Part shown: positions 10,140-21,470 of the stretch, one piece after another
How positions within the stretch are numbered: position 1 is the first letter of the stretch
Layout of the letters: each line of letters opens with the position of its first letter
Assembly (NCBI GenBank): GCA_032173965.1
Contig: CM063287.1
Span: 8,995,859-9,059,858, forward strand
From: Sitta carolinensis
Lineage: Eukaryota; Chordata; Aves; Passeriformes; Sittidae
DNA length: 64,000 nt
Direction: 5' to 3'
Translations under genes and position numbers: made by a program
Notes under the pieces: generated by a model
Told to the model about the DNA's origin: nothing
Seen by the model: the letters and a program-made list of their open reading frames with translations, nothing else
The model's database searches: none

Positions 10140-11003
10140 AGCTTCATTGGAAATCAGAGAGCAACACAGTAACTGTCTTCCTGCGTGCGAGCGTGTTTGT
10201 AGCGCTCAGACAAACACCAGGGGAATAATCCTCAAGTGCGGTTGTGTTACACATTGCCCGCTTTTTGCCGGGCCAGTGCGGCAGCTGGAAGAGCTGCGGA
10301 GCAAGGGGCCTCCCTCGGTGCAGAGGCTTTGGTATTGAGAAGTACTCGTTAGTTCAAAGCTGCATATCATTCCTTCTGTAGCAGAAATGATATGTGGGCT
10401 GATCCAAGAAGGATCTCTGCAGAGAGCTGTATGAAATAATCCCATCTCTCATCTGAGCGGTTCCTGAGTGGATGTGGAGTTTGGGCAACTTCATTTGCTT
10501 GCGTAGCCGGGCTTCCACAGCTGAAAGGGAGATGATTTATCTGTCAGTTGCTGTATCTTGCTCCGTTGTGAGAAAACGTTCTAGATAGCCAGAAAGACTT
10601 TAAGATGGATCTCTGCATGGAGTAGCATACATATCCGATTGTGCTTACACAGAAGTGGAGCCTTAGAGCATATTTAAAATAACAATACCCCTAGACATCT
10701 GTATTGTCATTGTTACCGTTGTTATTCATTGTTATATGTTATACTACATCCACTGTAAAACCGCAGAAATGCACCACTGACAATCGGGATAAAGGTCGTG
10801 GCTTGGGACTCTAAATAAGTTATCCTAAATGCTTCAAAAGCTAATTTCAGGGTGTAGAAGGAAAGTGTCTGAAGGAATAGGATAGTCTAACTGGAAGGGT
10901 ACTGAGCTCAAAGCCAAGGCTGCTGCGCTTGGCTGCACTGTGTCAAGGTACTTGTCATCTGTGAGACTGATTTAGTTGGGAAAAAATCAAACACTGCAAA
11001 GTT
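10140..11003. other. Locus-upstream sequence, no gene seen
   Basis: Ordinary non-coding sequence upstream of the cholinergic promoter. No exon, repeat or RNA gene was recognised. Confidence 0.5.
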
Positions 11004-11411
11004 CATCCTTGTCTCCACGGGTCCGGGGGGCCCTGCTGGCCCTGTCCCCCGGCTGTGCAGTCAGGGGCTGCCGTTCTCAAGCTGCAGTCAGTCCTTGAAC
11101 GGTAGGAAGCAGAGAGGCTTTCTGCTTTCCAGGCTCCTGACCCCTCAGCGTCGGGGTTTGAAGTAAAGGTCCGAAAAGGCACATTTGCAGAGATGTTTAT
11201 TCTTCTCAAGGGGGTGCACAAGACCCAGCAGGACCCCAATGCCCAAGCTTTTAAACTGAATCCTCCTGGGGATGTTATCATCGGGGGACAGGTACAATGG
11301 CACAGGGTGTGGCCAGCCAGGGATTAACCAAACCCATTGCGGGGGTTGACAGGGAGAAACCACTAGAGGAAAAACAGCTTAACCAACTCAATATTCATAA
11401 CCACACATCCT
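11004..11411 (-). mobile_element. Solo retroviral LTR, 6-bp target duplication (ERVK-like)
   Basis: The 396-bp LTR occupies 11010-11405. On the minus strand it begins TGTGGTTATG and ends GGAGACA (TG...CA termini). It is flanked by exact 6-bp direct repeats: CATCCT in plus-strand reading at 11004-11009 and 11406-11411. It carries an AATAAA polyadenylation signal (11196-11201) and a TTTAAAAG TATA-like box (about 11246-11253), both in minus orientation. No internal viral genes adjoin it, so it is a solo LTR left by recombination. A 6-bp duplication is typical of betaretrovirus-like (ERVK) elements. The family name was not determined. Confidence 0.85.
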
Positions 11412-14400
11412 CCTCCAATTCCTCAAACAGACCCTGGGGTAGCTTCTTGAGACAACGTTTCTGCACAGGACCGTGAGCATGGGAGGAGCAGCTACCCAGA
11501 TGATGAGGAAATGGCTGAAGGATGCACCTCCTGTTTGGGATGGATATCACGTTTGCAGTAGGCATTAATGGGTTGGGGGTAGATAGGACTTTGGATCATT
11601 GCTGTGCTGCAGTCAGGAGTATTGGAATCTTGGCTCTCGCTTGATGAGGCACTTTATTTGATTAAAGTTTCCCTTTTAATCAGAGATATGGTCATTTCCC
11701 GTCTCTAAAATGGAATCTGGCTCTGGGGGTCATGTCTGGATAATAAAAGGACTGGTTCTCTTGTCTCATGGGAGTTGATATCGAATTTATTACCATCAAG
11801 AAAAAGCAGAATTATACTTGTAAAATGTTGCATAATAAATTTAGCTTCCTTAGTAAATCAAATCAGCGGATACCCTTATCTGCAAGAGATACGTCATTGC
11901 TACGTGAGCTTCTTTGACTAGACAGAACTAATGGGGAGAAAATGTACCTTCAAGTGTGGTCAGAGTTGATGGACCCACAGTAAATTAAAGTTAAAAAAAG
12001 TCTCCCTGGTGTTTGGCTTAGAAATTTATAATTATATTTGGGAAGGGACTTTAAGGTGAAATGAGATGACTTCTAAAATTTTGTGCTTTTATCCCAAAGC
12101 CCAAAGATGGGACAGTTATTTAGTTTGAGAGGAGGAATGCGGAGGAGATGATGTACTTCATTTGTCCTCCAGTACAGAACATGCTGTGATTTGGATTGAT
12201 TTGGAAACATGATTTGGAACATGATTCAGAAAACTACTGTTAATGTCAAGGAGATAGTGGAGATTTTGTATCTGTGTAAAGAACAGAGATAACTGCACCA
12301 GGACTTTTACCACTTTCTTTGTTCTAGAGGCTGTAGATGAAGGAAGAGTAGCTCAGAATGACTGTTTGGCAGTAAAAACGAATTTGTTATTGAATCCAAA
12401 GATGCCCATGGTCCAGGAAGAGAAATTATACTTGAGATCTTCAAGATTTCAGAAAAAATCCTAGAAAATATATATGAGCATACAAACCTTCATGTCTTAT
12501 GATGGTATCAGTTTAAGTTGAATGTAAGGGTAAAGTGGGGTGTATATGACCAGTTGATCACATTTCTAACACTCAGTATAAACAGGAAGACCTACCTACA
12601 TTGAGAATTTTGGAAAAATGAGAGAGGTTTTTCTCCAAACATCAAAATAAATGTATAAGTAGTTAAACAGATAAAATTACTTGTGTATGGTGTGCTCTTG
12701 CTTGTTCTGCTGCCTACTGAATTGATACTCCTTGTGCTTTGAAATGACAGTTGTTTTTGATGCTGTATCAAGGCGATTTTGCAGACAGAGAGAGAGAAAG
12801 CGACAACTGCTGTGATGCACTCTGCTGTCAGGAATGGAACTGAGTTAATTGTGCTTCCTTAGGAGCCTTTCTTTCACAGGAGGAAAAGTTTTTGCTATGA
12901 GGTGTCCAAACACCATGAGTCAGAGAGTTAAGAGTCCTACAGGTCTACAAATCATTAATACTCTTAATAGTCTGAGTACTTAATGTCTGCAATAGAGAGC
13001 TTGCCCTCTTTAGGGTATGGCAATACTTTTTAGCACTTAGGACTAAACTAATTATATGTTTCTTTTTTGATTAAAAGACCTGCTAATCTGATTCAGCCAG
13101 ATAGGAGAGGCTCACCTAGTTTGTCAAGTATGTTACAATCTTTAGAAGTGTGGTAGAGGAAAAGGGAAGAGACAGAAGGTAAGGCCCATTTTCAACAACC
13201 TAATTTTGAATGCATTTTTGTGCAGAAAATGGTCAGGCTGTCAAATGGCAGCAAATAAGTTCTTATCATGAAGGTAATTACCAAGAAAACAACGGGTGTT
13301 TTGCATTATCCATTTACATACTCCTGCATGTCAGTAGTAGCTGAGGTTCCTGCTGTTCCTGTTGGGCTCTTTGTTGCCAAGGCAGATGGACACACAGTAC
13401 AGACAGAAGCACATGGTGCCACTGGGCAGGGGCATGCTACACCGCGCTTGGCGCCCCTGGTCCTGCTTTGGGTTCCAGCTGGGCTGGTTGGCAGTCCTGG
13501 CTGGACAAGCCTTAGCCCCTCCAACCATTGGTTGGATTAGCAGGATTAGCCACCAGGCACAGCTTTCTGGGGAGACTGTGTGTCTGTAACTCTGTCAAAA
13601 CTTCTTGTGTGATACAGGTGTAATGTGGGATGGGAACTGTACATGAAAGTGTGCCCTTCCACTTCTGTAAAAGCTTTGTTCAATAAGAAAAACTGCTTTT
13701 TATTAATGGTTGTCATAATTTGAGGAATGTTAAAATGATCAGGGTGGGTTTTTTAATTAATGTTACACCTATACTTCATGCTGCTTCACTCTTTAGAAAT
13801 AGTGCTTAGAGAGAAAGAAAAATAGATGAAGATAGGAAACGTAAGAGAAAAAGCAAGTCAAGGATTTGTGTCTAAGCTGGTAGCAGTTCTGGCAATAGCT
13901 GATGTTCTTGATAGTTCTAATAGACAATTCTTCAGTTAGAGTTAAAAGCAAGCTGGTAAATGATGGTGTGTCTTCCAATTCCAACAGTACAGGGTATTCT
14001 CTATGACAAAGTAATTTCTGAACATGTAAATAGTTCAGTGAATGGAATTTCCACTTTCTCTCTTGGAGAATACTTACCTGTCCAATAAAATCCAGGGCTT
14101 GAGTAGTCTCCTGATGTTCAGTCTGAAATTTCTTTTCCTGTTTTGTTCCTCCTAAGCCTATTTGCATCACCTCAAACAACATTTTTTCTCTTCTTTGTAT
14201 CCTTCAAACATTTGCTGTGTTAGTCCCAGACGACACAAGGATGACAAGTGATGTCTTTGAGATGCAAGAAGCAGCTATAAAATCTGGGAAGATGCTGTTC
14301 CTCCCAATGACTGCTTTCTCTTCCTAGTCCTTGAACACCATTTTTGTCCTGTCATGTCTTTCTCTGCACTTTGGTGGAAGCCTGTCAAAATGTTCTCCAA

Positions 14401-17400
14401 CCAACCACAAAAGTATGTTTTTTCCCCAAAAGTTATCATGGTTTTCATCTTTTTGGTTGTAAAAAGACAGAATCTATCCTCGCTCCAAGACTCCTGAAGT
14501 TCATTTCTGATCCAATTTTACAGGAAACAGGAGCTGAAAGAATGTTTGGAAGCTCCTGATTCCTAACATCCTTCTCCACTAACTCTATCTCTGCTCAACT
14601 TCTGGGGCTTTGCTGCAGTCCAAATCAAATTCTTCATTGCTTAACAGCCTTTCAGAACTGTGATAGCAGGAAACACATCTTCCATATGCTCACAAGTAGT
14701 TGCTGGGGCTTTAAATGTGGTGCCAGATTGGCAATTTGGTTTGCTGACTGTTCAAATGTGCATTTCCATCACGCTGGACATTCCCCTCATGCTGACTGCA
14801 GAAGAAAGATATATCAAAAAACCTGTCAGATATTTTGGATTGGTAATCTGCAAAGACATTCATCTGTCCAAAGCAGAATGAATTGAATATGAATGTTTTA
14901 CTTAAATGGGGAGGCAAATATCTTGGCAAATAATTAAATATATGTGTGCAAGATTTATTGTAAGTGACATATCCCAGTGACGGGATACAAGTCAGCTTGT
15001 ATCTTCTAACTACTAAGTAAAATTTCACTGTCAGGAAAAGCTCAGACATATGGCAATCTTGTAATGCCTTTCTACAAAATTATTGCCAAGGAGAAAATGC
15101 TAAGCATGATCTAGGCACTGGTGTCTGCAGACAAACAACATAAAGTTATAGTGGGTCCTACTTTCCCATGTGACCTAAGGAAATCAGAAAAGATAAACCT
15201 AGATAATTACTCATGTACATCTAATGCATCTAAATATCTAAACCTTAGATATTTACTAATGTATATATATTATAAGTTAGGTTTGCCTGTGACAGCGTTT
15301 GCCACCAGACTTGCCCATCTCTTCCCAGTGCACTGTTTAGGTCATAAGAAGTTATGTTTCTGTATCTTTCATCCTCTGCCAACATTTTGAATAGCTGTGG
15401 CATTTCAAAGCATTGAGAACTGCTTGTAAAGAGGTGGAGAAAATGCTCCTTTCTACAGCATAGGTAAAGCCAGTGGAGACTGAAACCACCTTCCAGGTCC
15501 TTACAGGTTTGTGGGATTAGTATTCACATGAATTTAAGAAGGGAAATTAGGGATGCATTATGCTTCCCACCTCAGGGAGTTACAAGATTCATTCTTAGCC
15601 TCCTAGCCTGAGGCTCCTCTTGGGATGGCATGAATCCCTGTGAAGCTGTTGTTGGAGTGAAGGCTTGGAACTGGTTGACAGTAGAAGCAGAAGAGTGAAG
15701 TTAGTGATTTTGTGGTGCTTTTTGTCACTGGGAATATCTGCTGAAGTCTCTGTTGCCACTGCAAGCTTCAGAGCAGTATATGGTTGATATCTGGCCTTTG
15801 TCAGCTGGGGGCTCTTCTTTGCAAGGTACAAAGCACATTGACTCCTGCTGGTGCTTTAGACCTATCAAAGCAGCCTTTGGTATATTTGAATGAAGTTGAA
15901 TAATAATCTGTCGTTAATAATACATTTTTTCTGTTTTTTTGTTTTTCTTTTTTGTTCATGAACTATATGAAGGTACTTGTACATTTGTCTTTTATTTTGT
16001 TTGAAAGTATTGTAAGTTGCTCTTATCATGAAGGTTGTTCTCAAAGAAGTTGCTGCAAGAATGAAGTGCCTGACATTAGAAACCTGGACTGCACTGAGTG
16101 TCTTTCAGGGGTGGAGCACCTCCTGTTGCTTCCCTGCTTAGGCTGGAAGCACATGGAATTAGTGTTAGCTTCTCAGCCTGAGCATATCTATGTCCCCCAA
16201 ACTGAGAAGAGTAGATCCTAAGTGGAATAAACTTCTTAAGGAGTAATGAGATTTGATAGCACATCTAGTAAGTTTGTGTTTAGAAATTGTACTGAAAGCT
16301 CTCTGGAGGATATGAAAATCCAAGGAGATGAAATCCATTTGCTACCAATCAAGGCAGGACCAACTGGTTAGCAGGAGGAATACCTGAGAGAAACAGTTGA
16401 GAGAGCTCCTGCTCTGAGCCCCCTTGCTGGTGGGAAAATACATGGGATTTGCTGTCAAAATGTGATGCGACTGGTGATGTCCCTGTTGTAATCCCAAAGA
16501 GTGCTTGGTTATGTAGGTTAGATTCAGAAGCAGAATTTCAGTTTTCTTAAGCAGTTGGCACAGTGGATGTCTGGGAGTTCTTTGTTTGGTAGTTTTGTTT
16601 CCTTGTTTTTTTTTTGTCCCAGAAACACAAAATTATGGGGCAAGTTTTCTTTGACTTTCAGTTAGATGGTGGCACCTGGAGATGAACTAATTCTTTTTTA
16701 ATGTACCCACTTGTTTTAATTGTGAACATGGCAACAGAATGGAAAAGTACTTTGGTTCTGCTGTGGTTCTGTTTTCCCAAAGCTTTGCAGATTTTTATTG
16801 GTACTGTCGAGAACTCTGTTTTTCAACTCATAGTATATGAGCATTATGTACACTGTGCATTTCATGACTTAAACTGTATGTATGGAACAGAAGGCTGCTC
16901 TGTGCAGGTTTCTGTACTACGTGCACATCCCTTGAGTAAGAGGGAAATGCAGGGAATGCAGCAATGAGCTAAAGGATGTTGAACATACACTGTGAAGGAA
17001 ACCGATTCTGATTGGAGACAAACGAGATTGCATTTGGAGGGAACTCTTTACCTCCTGACAAGATTTTAGGAATTCAATGGGCTCCAGTAATTTCCTAACA
17101 GTGAACTTTTAAAGAGATTTTCCATTTCCTTGATTGCTGCTATATTTAAAGAAGATGGCACTTGAGAATTGAGAGCAGGACGCAGTGACCTTGCCTTACC
17201 CGTAACGCCAGTGGAAGCCTCTATTCTTGGAGCGCTGTAATTCCGCTCCCTCCGGGAGGCTGCCTTTGATTTCAAGGCAAAGGGCTGGAGCTCCCATATG
17301 GGAGCCTGCTGTCCGGCATCTCTCACTGAGCGTGCATTAGCTGGAGAGCAGGCATCAGATTAACATCCCCAGTGCTGTCATAAATCAATCTGTGTATGCT

Positions 17401-20330
17401 TAAACAAGTTACATCAGCCTAATGGGAAAAGATGTGGTGAGACAATTAAAAGAATTAACCCAGAGCAGGGGGGTCGATAGCATGGAATAATCTGTTGCTG
17501 GAATGTGATGACCAGGTGCCATGATAGTTCTGGCAGCCAGTCCCTGCAGGAACCGAGTCCCAGTCTCTCTCATGGGAAGGCTGATGCATTTTCAGAGGAT
17601 CTGGCAATGGGGCTCCAGGGTTTCCAAATGCTTGAAGGCTGATGAGGTTGAATTATTTTTATTATTAATTTTTATTGCTCTGAGGTGGAAAGCAGCTGTG
17701 TGTGAATGAGTTCAGTAGTGTGTGTGTAAATAAGCTGGTTCAGAGCCTTCCTGCCAGTGGAATCGGAGCATAAGCAATAGGATGCAATCAATTTTAGTGA
17801 TTTAATACTGTCTAGGTAATCTTTTCTTCTTACTTACTGACTCAAGAAGGTTGTCTTGCAATACTGTTCTTATGCTTTAGTGAGTTGCCTAAATTGAGAA
17901 GTGCAAATGGCTGCCAGTGACCAGAAACTCAGACTTCTTATTAGATTTAGTACAGTGGTCATTATGGTGAATTTAATTACGAAAAACGCAGGGGAGAGTT
18001 GCTAAAGAAAGATATGTGTTTGTTTCCTTTACTCCTCCCCACCCTGTGAAAAATCAAATTGACAGTGTATATCTATCAGGCTTACAGTCTTAGAGCGTGC
18101 ATTGCAAGCTCCTAGTCAAGTTCAAGACAGTTGCACAGGGGTCTTTGAAAAATGAGTCTCTCTCTTCCCCAGCCAATATTCAGTAGCTGATTCCAGCTCA
18201 GCCATGCCCTGTGTGAGTTAATGGAAGCCTCTGCTCCTCCATTTTCCTTGAGTCTGCTTGTTGTTTTCCTGGAGGATTTCTTTTCCATGGGGCTACTAGT
18301 GCCTGGAAAACACAGTCAATGTAATGCACCTGGGACCAGCGTAAATCTCCTTTCCTGCCAGTTCAATGCAAAAAAAAGTCAAACTGTGTGCTGAAACCCA
18401 GGGAGTTGTGAGAGTCTGTCACACAGGTAGGTGTGTTTCAGAGAAAGGCAAGGGAGTCAAGAAGAAATTGAGAGCTGGTGGAAAGGCACACTCATAGCAC
18501 TGTGTTTGTGTACTCGACCCTCTTTTTTTTATGCAGCTTTGTTATCATCTTCAGGCAGAGACACCTGTGCTTGCAAATAGTTTTATTTTCTGCTTATCCC
18601 CAAGAGTGAAGTGTTACTGGGACCATAAGGGGCAGCATAAGGAGGTCATGGAGTTCAAGGTGTTCTCTGGAAGTGGGGGGAAACTCCACCATGTATCTCA
18701 GAGCATGTGATGCTGACACTGTGAGTCCACCAGACCACCAAAGCCTGAAGAGTGAGGCTGAAATGCCAGTGGTGTCTCCAAGAAATTAAGTTAATGGCTG
18801 TCCAACCCTTTGCTTGCTAAGTGTGTCCCTTGGCTCAAGGCACATCAGGTAGTGCTGGGACTGGTGGTGGTGCTGCTGCTGCTGCATTACTGCAAAGCCA
18901 GCAGTGAGCAACTAATGGTGCAGTGTCCTCCACTGCCAGAGGGCCGTGGCAATGGTTGGTTGAGGGAGCTGCTCCCAGCTCATGTGTGCATGATGTAATT
19001 TTTGTGTGTCTTGTGCTTAGATATGTTTTTGGTGGACATGCTGAAGAGGGTAGGGAGCAAAGAAAGGCTCCTGCTGGCCCAGGAGACCAGCAGCATGGAA
19101 AGGCTATTGAGAGATGCAAAAGGAATGCTGCCCTAGTTGCTCTGCTTTCCCCTTGCTGTTTTGAAGCATCCTGGCAGTGATGGTACCATGCAAGATTAAC
19201 TTTGTGGCCATTTTTCAGTGTGCCAATTGCATACATAATGGATCTCAGCTGGGAAACCCCACCAGGGCAGGGCAGGGGTAAGGTTAGTGCAAACCTGGCT
19301 TTTACCTTCCCCAGCAGCTATCCAGCTGCATCTTCTAGCACAATGCCTTTAGCAATCATCGAACTTTTGACCCCAGTCTCTGAAGTAATGCCAAGTATGT
19401 TTAGCACACATACAAATGAAGTGGAAATCATTATTGGCTTGCTCATGACCTGCTGAAAAATGGTTCCCCTCCAGGGGCTCTGTTTGCATTTCCCTCAGTC
19501 TCTCTGAGCACTCAATCTTTCAGCAGTTTCATGTGCAACAAACTGAGCATCACTGTGCTTTTGATTGGATCGACCTGCCACTGCCTGTTCACTCCCAACC
19601 CTTCCCTGCCTTATGTTTTCTGAGGCAGCAGTAACAGGGCTCACACCTAAGCACCCCTCAGAACACACACCACATTTATATTGTATGTCCAGGTGTGACT
19701 CAGGACCACAGCTAGCTCATGTCCTGCTGGGAGCTGGTCTCAGTTTGTCCTCTCTGTCCTTCAACTACCAAGCCCCAGGAAAAGGAAATGCAGATTTGTA
19801 GGCTGTCTGGAGGCTCTGCCGATCCAGATGACTGGCAACCCAAATGGCAAGGTTTCTTCCAACTCTGAATTTTATTTCTCTGCTTTCCCTGTGCATGCAT
19901 ATATTCATTTTATCTGGGATGCCATGAGGGTTGACAAAGCTGATTTCTTCTTTAAATGTCGACCATTGATGCCCCTTCTCTTCAAAATAAAGAAACTTCC
20001 AAACGCTCAGAAACCTCTGGATTATTTATCTGAAATACAGGAATAAAATATATATTATTTAAATCTTAATTTCTTTCCTAAGCAAAGCTACACATAAAGT
20101 TCAAGATAAGGTCAAAGCACATTAAGATAATTGCTACTTATTCTGTGTAGATACAGAGTGATTCCAACAACTGGATTGTTCCTTGCAAGAGTCTCCTTTT
20201 GCATTTGCAGGTAAATGATCACAGAAAGAAGGAAATTCCACTATTTACCGTGTCACCTTATCCTTATTCTGCATTATAGTTGAAATATCCTCAATAGTTG
20301 ATCCTTCCATTTTGCAATTTTGGATGCCTG
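11412..20330. other. Intergenic region between cholinergic locus and RGR, first part
   Basis: About 8.9 kb with no recognised gene. It is AT-rich with scattered short ORFs that do not resemble known proteins. A 105-nt open stretch with a strong donor (14078-14182, minus) and a block rich in homeodomain-type motifs near 17320-17470 are reported as findings. No repeat family was recognised by eye. Confidence 0.5.
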
Positions 20331-20337
20331 GTTTGTT

Positions 20338-20365
20338 TTTTGTTTTTTTTTTTTTTTTTTTTTTT
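20338..20365. repeat. poly(T) tract
   Basis: A long T run, nearly uninterrupted, about 150 bp before a poly(A) tract of similar length on the same strand. Confidence 0.9.
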
Positions 20366-20506
20366 CCCTGTTGTACTGTTTTAGTAAATGGCATTTTCTT
20401 CTCCCAAAAGTGTTCTTTGGGGGTAACACTAGAATAAATAATAGAAGGCTTCACTGAAAAGGAGTAATGATCAACTCATTAAAAAGAGTAAATGAAACCA
20501 TGTTGC

Positions 20507-20510
<4 letters not shown>

Positions 20511-20537
<27 letters not shown>
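20511..20537. repeat. poly(A) tract
   Basis: An uninterrupted A run. With the T run at about 20338-20365 it forms an inverted homopolymer pair around 150 bp of AT-rich sequence. No target-site duplication was found that would mark the segment as a retrocopy. Confidence 0.9.
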
Positions 20538-20539
<2 letters not shown>

Positions 20540-20649
20540 GTTATTTTTTTGTTTGTTTCTAAGTTCTTTTCTGTCAGTATACCAGAGCCTGTGTTGAGAC
20601 AGCAACTGCTCCTGGCAGAACACCATGTGTTTGCATGGTGTTAGTATGA

Positions 20650-21470
20650 TTGATGGACAGCTGGCCGGGTGACAGCAAAGCCCTTTCCTTCAGAGAGGTG
20701 GCAGGACTGCCACTTGATGAGGGCATGTGGCAGGCCAAGCGGAGCAGGGCGCTGGCTCTCCTGTCCCCGCTCTGCTGTTTGCTGCAGTGCTTTTGGCAAT
20801 CCTGCCATTGTGCCGAGGGGCGGCTCGGAGCCAGGCAACCCGCGCTGTGCTGCTCCGCGCCCTGCTGTTCGCTGTGCCCGCAGCGAGCGGGGAGCGCCGC
20901 TCGGGAACGGCACAGGTACTGGCTGTTCTGGGCAGCCCCCGGCCGCGACTTCTCCCGTGTCCCAGGACAGCTCTTTGCAGCCGGGACAGACAGACAGACA
21001 GACAGACACAGGCAGACAGGCCCCGGCGTGTGCCGCCGCTCGGGGTGCGCGTCCCCTGGGGCCGAGGGGAGCGGGCAGACGCCGAGCAGCTCCTGACCCG
21101 CCGAACCACGTGTAGGACACGCAGGGCTCTGAGGCACTCTTTGGTGTCCGTGTGCAGGTGTGGATTTTATCCCCCAGACGACAATCCTGTGAGAGATGCT
21201 ATCGGTGTGCCCAGCTGTCCCTTGCGCTCGGGCCGGCTCCTGTCTGCGCACCAGCTCCTGGCAGGACTTTGTCCGCAGTAAAACCCGGCCAGCTGCCGCC
21301 CGGGCCGTCCATGGAAGTGCATCCCTGACGTTCTGTAGAAAGGCTGTAGGAGAGGCCAGGTGGCAGCGTGGCTTGCAGAACTGCTGGAAACCAACCGAGG
21401 ATTCAGCCACACCCCCAGTTTCTCTGGTGTGACCTTTATCATCGGAGATGATGTGAATAAGCGGTAAGGC
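20650..21470. promoter_or_regulatory. Isolated GC-rich, CpG-containing block without a known gene
   Basis: About 0.8 kb of GC-rich sequence with many CpGs (densest at about 20810-21110) stands alone in AT-rich surroundings, about 11 kb upstream of the R exon. It contains a GACA microsatellite. ORFs stay open on both strands here, but no product is recognised, and base composition alone explains them. A plus-strand GCG|GTAAGG donor-like site lies at 21463/21464. It could be a promoter of an unannotated transcript or simply a GC-rich island. Confidence 0.4.
20984..21009. repeat. (GACA)n microsatellite
   Basis: About six tandem GACA units inside the GC-rich block, followed by a diverged unit (CAGGCAGACAGG). 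Confidence 0.9.

Noticed and set aside
20574..21410. 278-codon minus-strand ORF
   Set aside because: It lies in the orphan GC-rich block with competing frames on both strands. The product includes the translated GACA microsatellite (CLSVCLSV) and has no recognisable domain.
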